Part shown: in pieces, positions 5,538-6,311 of the stretch
Position numbering within the stretch: position 1 is the first letter of the stretch
Layout of the letters: every line of letters begins with the position of its first letter
Source: Desulfocapsa sulfexigens
GTDB taxonomy: Bacteria; Desulfobacterota; Desulfobulbia; Desulfobulbales; Desulfocapsaceae
Length of the DNA stretch: 6,311 nucleotides
Reading direction: 5' to 3'
Assembly (NCBI GenBank): GCA_015661935.1
Contig: DQVD01000022.1
Span: forward strand, 1 to 6,311
Translations under genes and position numbers: made by a program
Notes under the pieces: model-generated
The model's database searches: none
The model's input: only the letters and a program-made list of their open reading frames with translations
What the model was told of the DNA's origin: nothing

Positions 5538-6311
5538 ATGCAAACAATTCTGCAAACTTCCAGGCTGAAAATTATTCCTGTTTTATTTGCTTTTGTGCTG
5601 TTGTTCTGTCTGGTCTCTCCCCTTGCTGCTCTTGAGGTTCCACCGCTTACAGGACGAGTTAATGATAAGGCCGCAATGCTTTCCTCACAGACAAGAGCAG
5701 AGCTTGAAGGTATGCTTAAACAGTTTGAAGCAACGGATTCCACACAAATTGTACTGCTCACCATACCGACTCTTGATGGAGAGGTTTTAGAAGAATTTTC
5801 CATGAAGGTGGTTGAGGTATGGAAAATTGGCCAGAAAGGATTGGATAATGGCGCCTTATTGCTTATTGCACGTGATGAGCGAAAGCTTCGCATTGAAGTC
5901 GGATATGGACTTGAAGGAAGCCTGACAGATCTTGTTGCCGGACGTATTATAAGTGGAGAAATTGTCCCTCTTTTTAGAAGCGGACAAATAGACGCGGGAA
6001 TTCGTGCTGGTATTGTTGCCATGGTTAATGCTGTGAGGGGTGAATATACACCGAGCGCAGCAGCTCCAAAACAAAATAAGGCTAGTGATCCTTTCGGTTT
6101 GATTTTCCTCTTGATTTTTGCCTTCTCTTTTATTGGACGTGCTTTTCATAAGAAACAAAAGATGGCTGCTGTTGCCGGGGGGATTGCTTCTCCCGTGCTT
6201 GGTGTGCTGTTTTTGCCTCAAATGGGATTGTGGTTGCTGTCCCTCATTCCGGTGGGTATTTTGGGTGGTTTATTTGCAAGCTCCATGTCTTCTGGTACTG
6301 GTGGGGGCGGG
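5538..6311 (+). CDS. TPM-domain (YgcG-like) membrane protein, 3' end beyond window
   Basis: An open frame of 258 codons runs off the window end without a stop. It begins with a signal peptide (hydrophobic 11-30, likely cleavage near SPLAA, residues 27-31). A TPM domain covers about 35-170: LTGRVNDKAAMLSS (37-50), TQIVLLTIPTLDGE (69-82), the diagnostic GLDNGALLLIARDERKLRIE (101-120), VGYGLEGSLTD (121-131) and GIRAGIVAMVNAV (154-166). After an Ala/Pro/Lys linker come membrane segments at about 187-203 and 209-248. A Gly-rich tail then begins (SSGTGGGG), as in family members that end in a Gly/Ser-rich tract. The TPM domain should face the periplasm. ATG at 5538, 3 nt after the lemA stop codon, puts the signal peptide at the N-terminus; its ribosome site is weak, so coupling to lemA is likely. 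Function is poorly known; roles in envelope or photosystem protein turnover are proposed for relatives. Confidence 0.9.
   Translation, partial: MQTILQTSRLKIIPVLFAFVLLFCLVSPLAALEVPPLTGRVNDKAAMLSSQTRAELEGMLKQFEATDSTQIVLLTIPTLDGEVLEEFSMKVVEVWKIGQKGLDNGALLLIARDERKLRIEVGYGLEGSLTDLVAGRIISGEIVPLFRSGQIDAGIRAGIVAMVNAVRGEYTPSAAAPKQNKASDPFGLIFLLIFAFSFIGRAFHKKQKMAAVAGGIASPVLGVLFLPQMGLWLLSLIPVGILGGLFASSMSSGTGGGG

Noticed and set aside
5531..6221. Minus-strand open frames opposite the TPM gene.
   Set aside because: The plus strand carries a signal peptide and diagnostic TPM motifs in one continuous frame to the window end; the antisense products look like no known family.

Overview
The window reads as chromosomal DNA of a Gram-negative, AT-leaning bacterium. 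The Gram-negative inference rests on a binding protein with a cleavable signal peptide and no lipobox, plus a LemA-type lipoprotein. A sulfate-reducing or related Desulfobacterota host is a guess from general resemblance of the proteins and of the palindromic repeat. Nothing here proves the taxon.

Layout. Positions 1-301 are non-coding and hold an imperfect ~104-bp palindromic element (78-181), followed by the left end of an insertion sequence. Positions 302-1804 (+) encode an intact DDE transposase of the IS5/IS1182 type. The proposed IS runs from about 200 to 1911, with short, unequal terminal inverted repeats. A gap to 2043 contains a second inverted repeat between the convergent transposase and transporter units. 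Positions 2044-4747 (- strand) form a compact three-gene operon, transcribed permease, then ATPase, then periplasmic binding protein: a complete type II ABC importer of the FecCD/BtuCD class for an iron chelate, heme or corrinoid. A 202-bp divergent region (4748-4949) separates it from a + strand pair: a LemA-family lipoprotein (4950-5534) and a TPM-domain (YgcG-like) membrane protein starting at 5538 and cut by the window end.

How the genes work together. The binding protein should capture the metal chelate in the periplasm. It should pass it to the FecCD-type permease, driven by the ATPase. No outer-membrane receptor is in the window. The most informative regulatory signal is just upstream of the importer. 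On the minus strand there is a perfect TTGACA -35 box, a 17-bp spacer and a TATTAC -10 box. A Fur-like GATAATGAT/TCAATTATC inverted repeat overlaps the spacer and the -35 box. The predicted leader is about 50 nt, too short for a cobalamin riboswitch, so iron repression is favoured over B12 control. LemA and TPM proteins are commonly paired, but their biochemical role is poorly defined.

I found no RNA gene, no CRISPR array and no clearly new multi-gene system. The points most worth a second look are the promoter/operator overlap and the palindromic element beside the IS.
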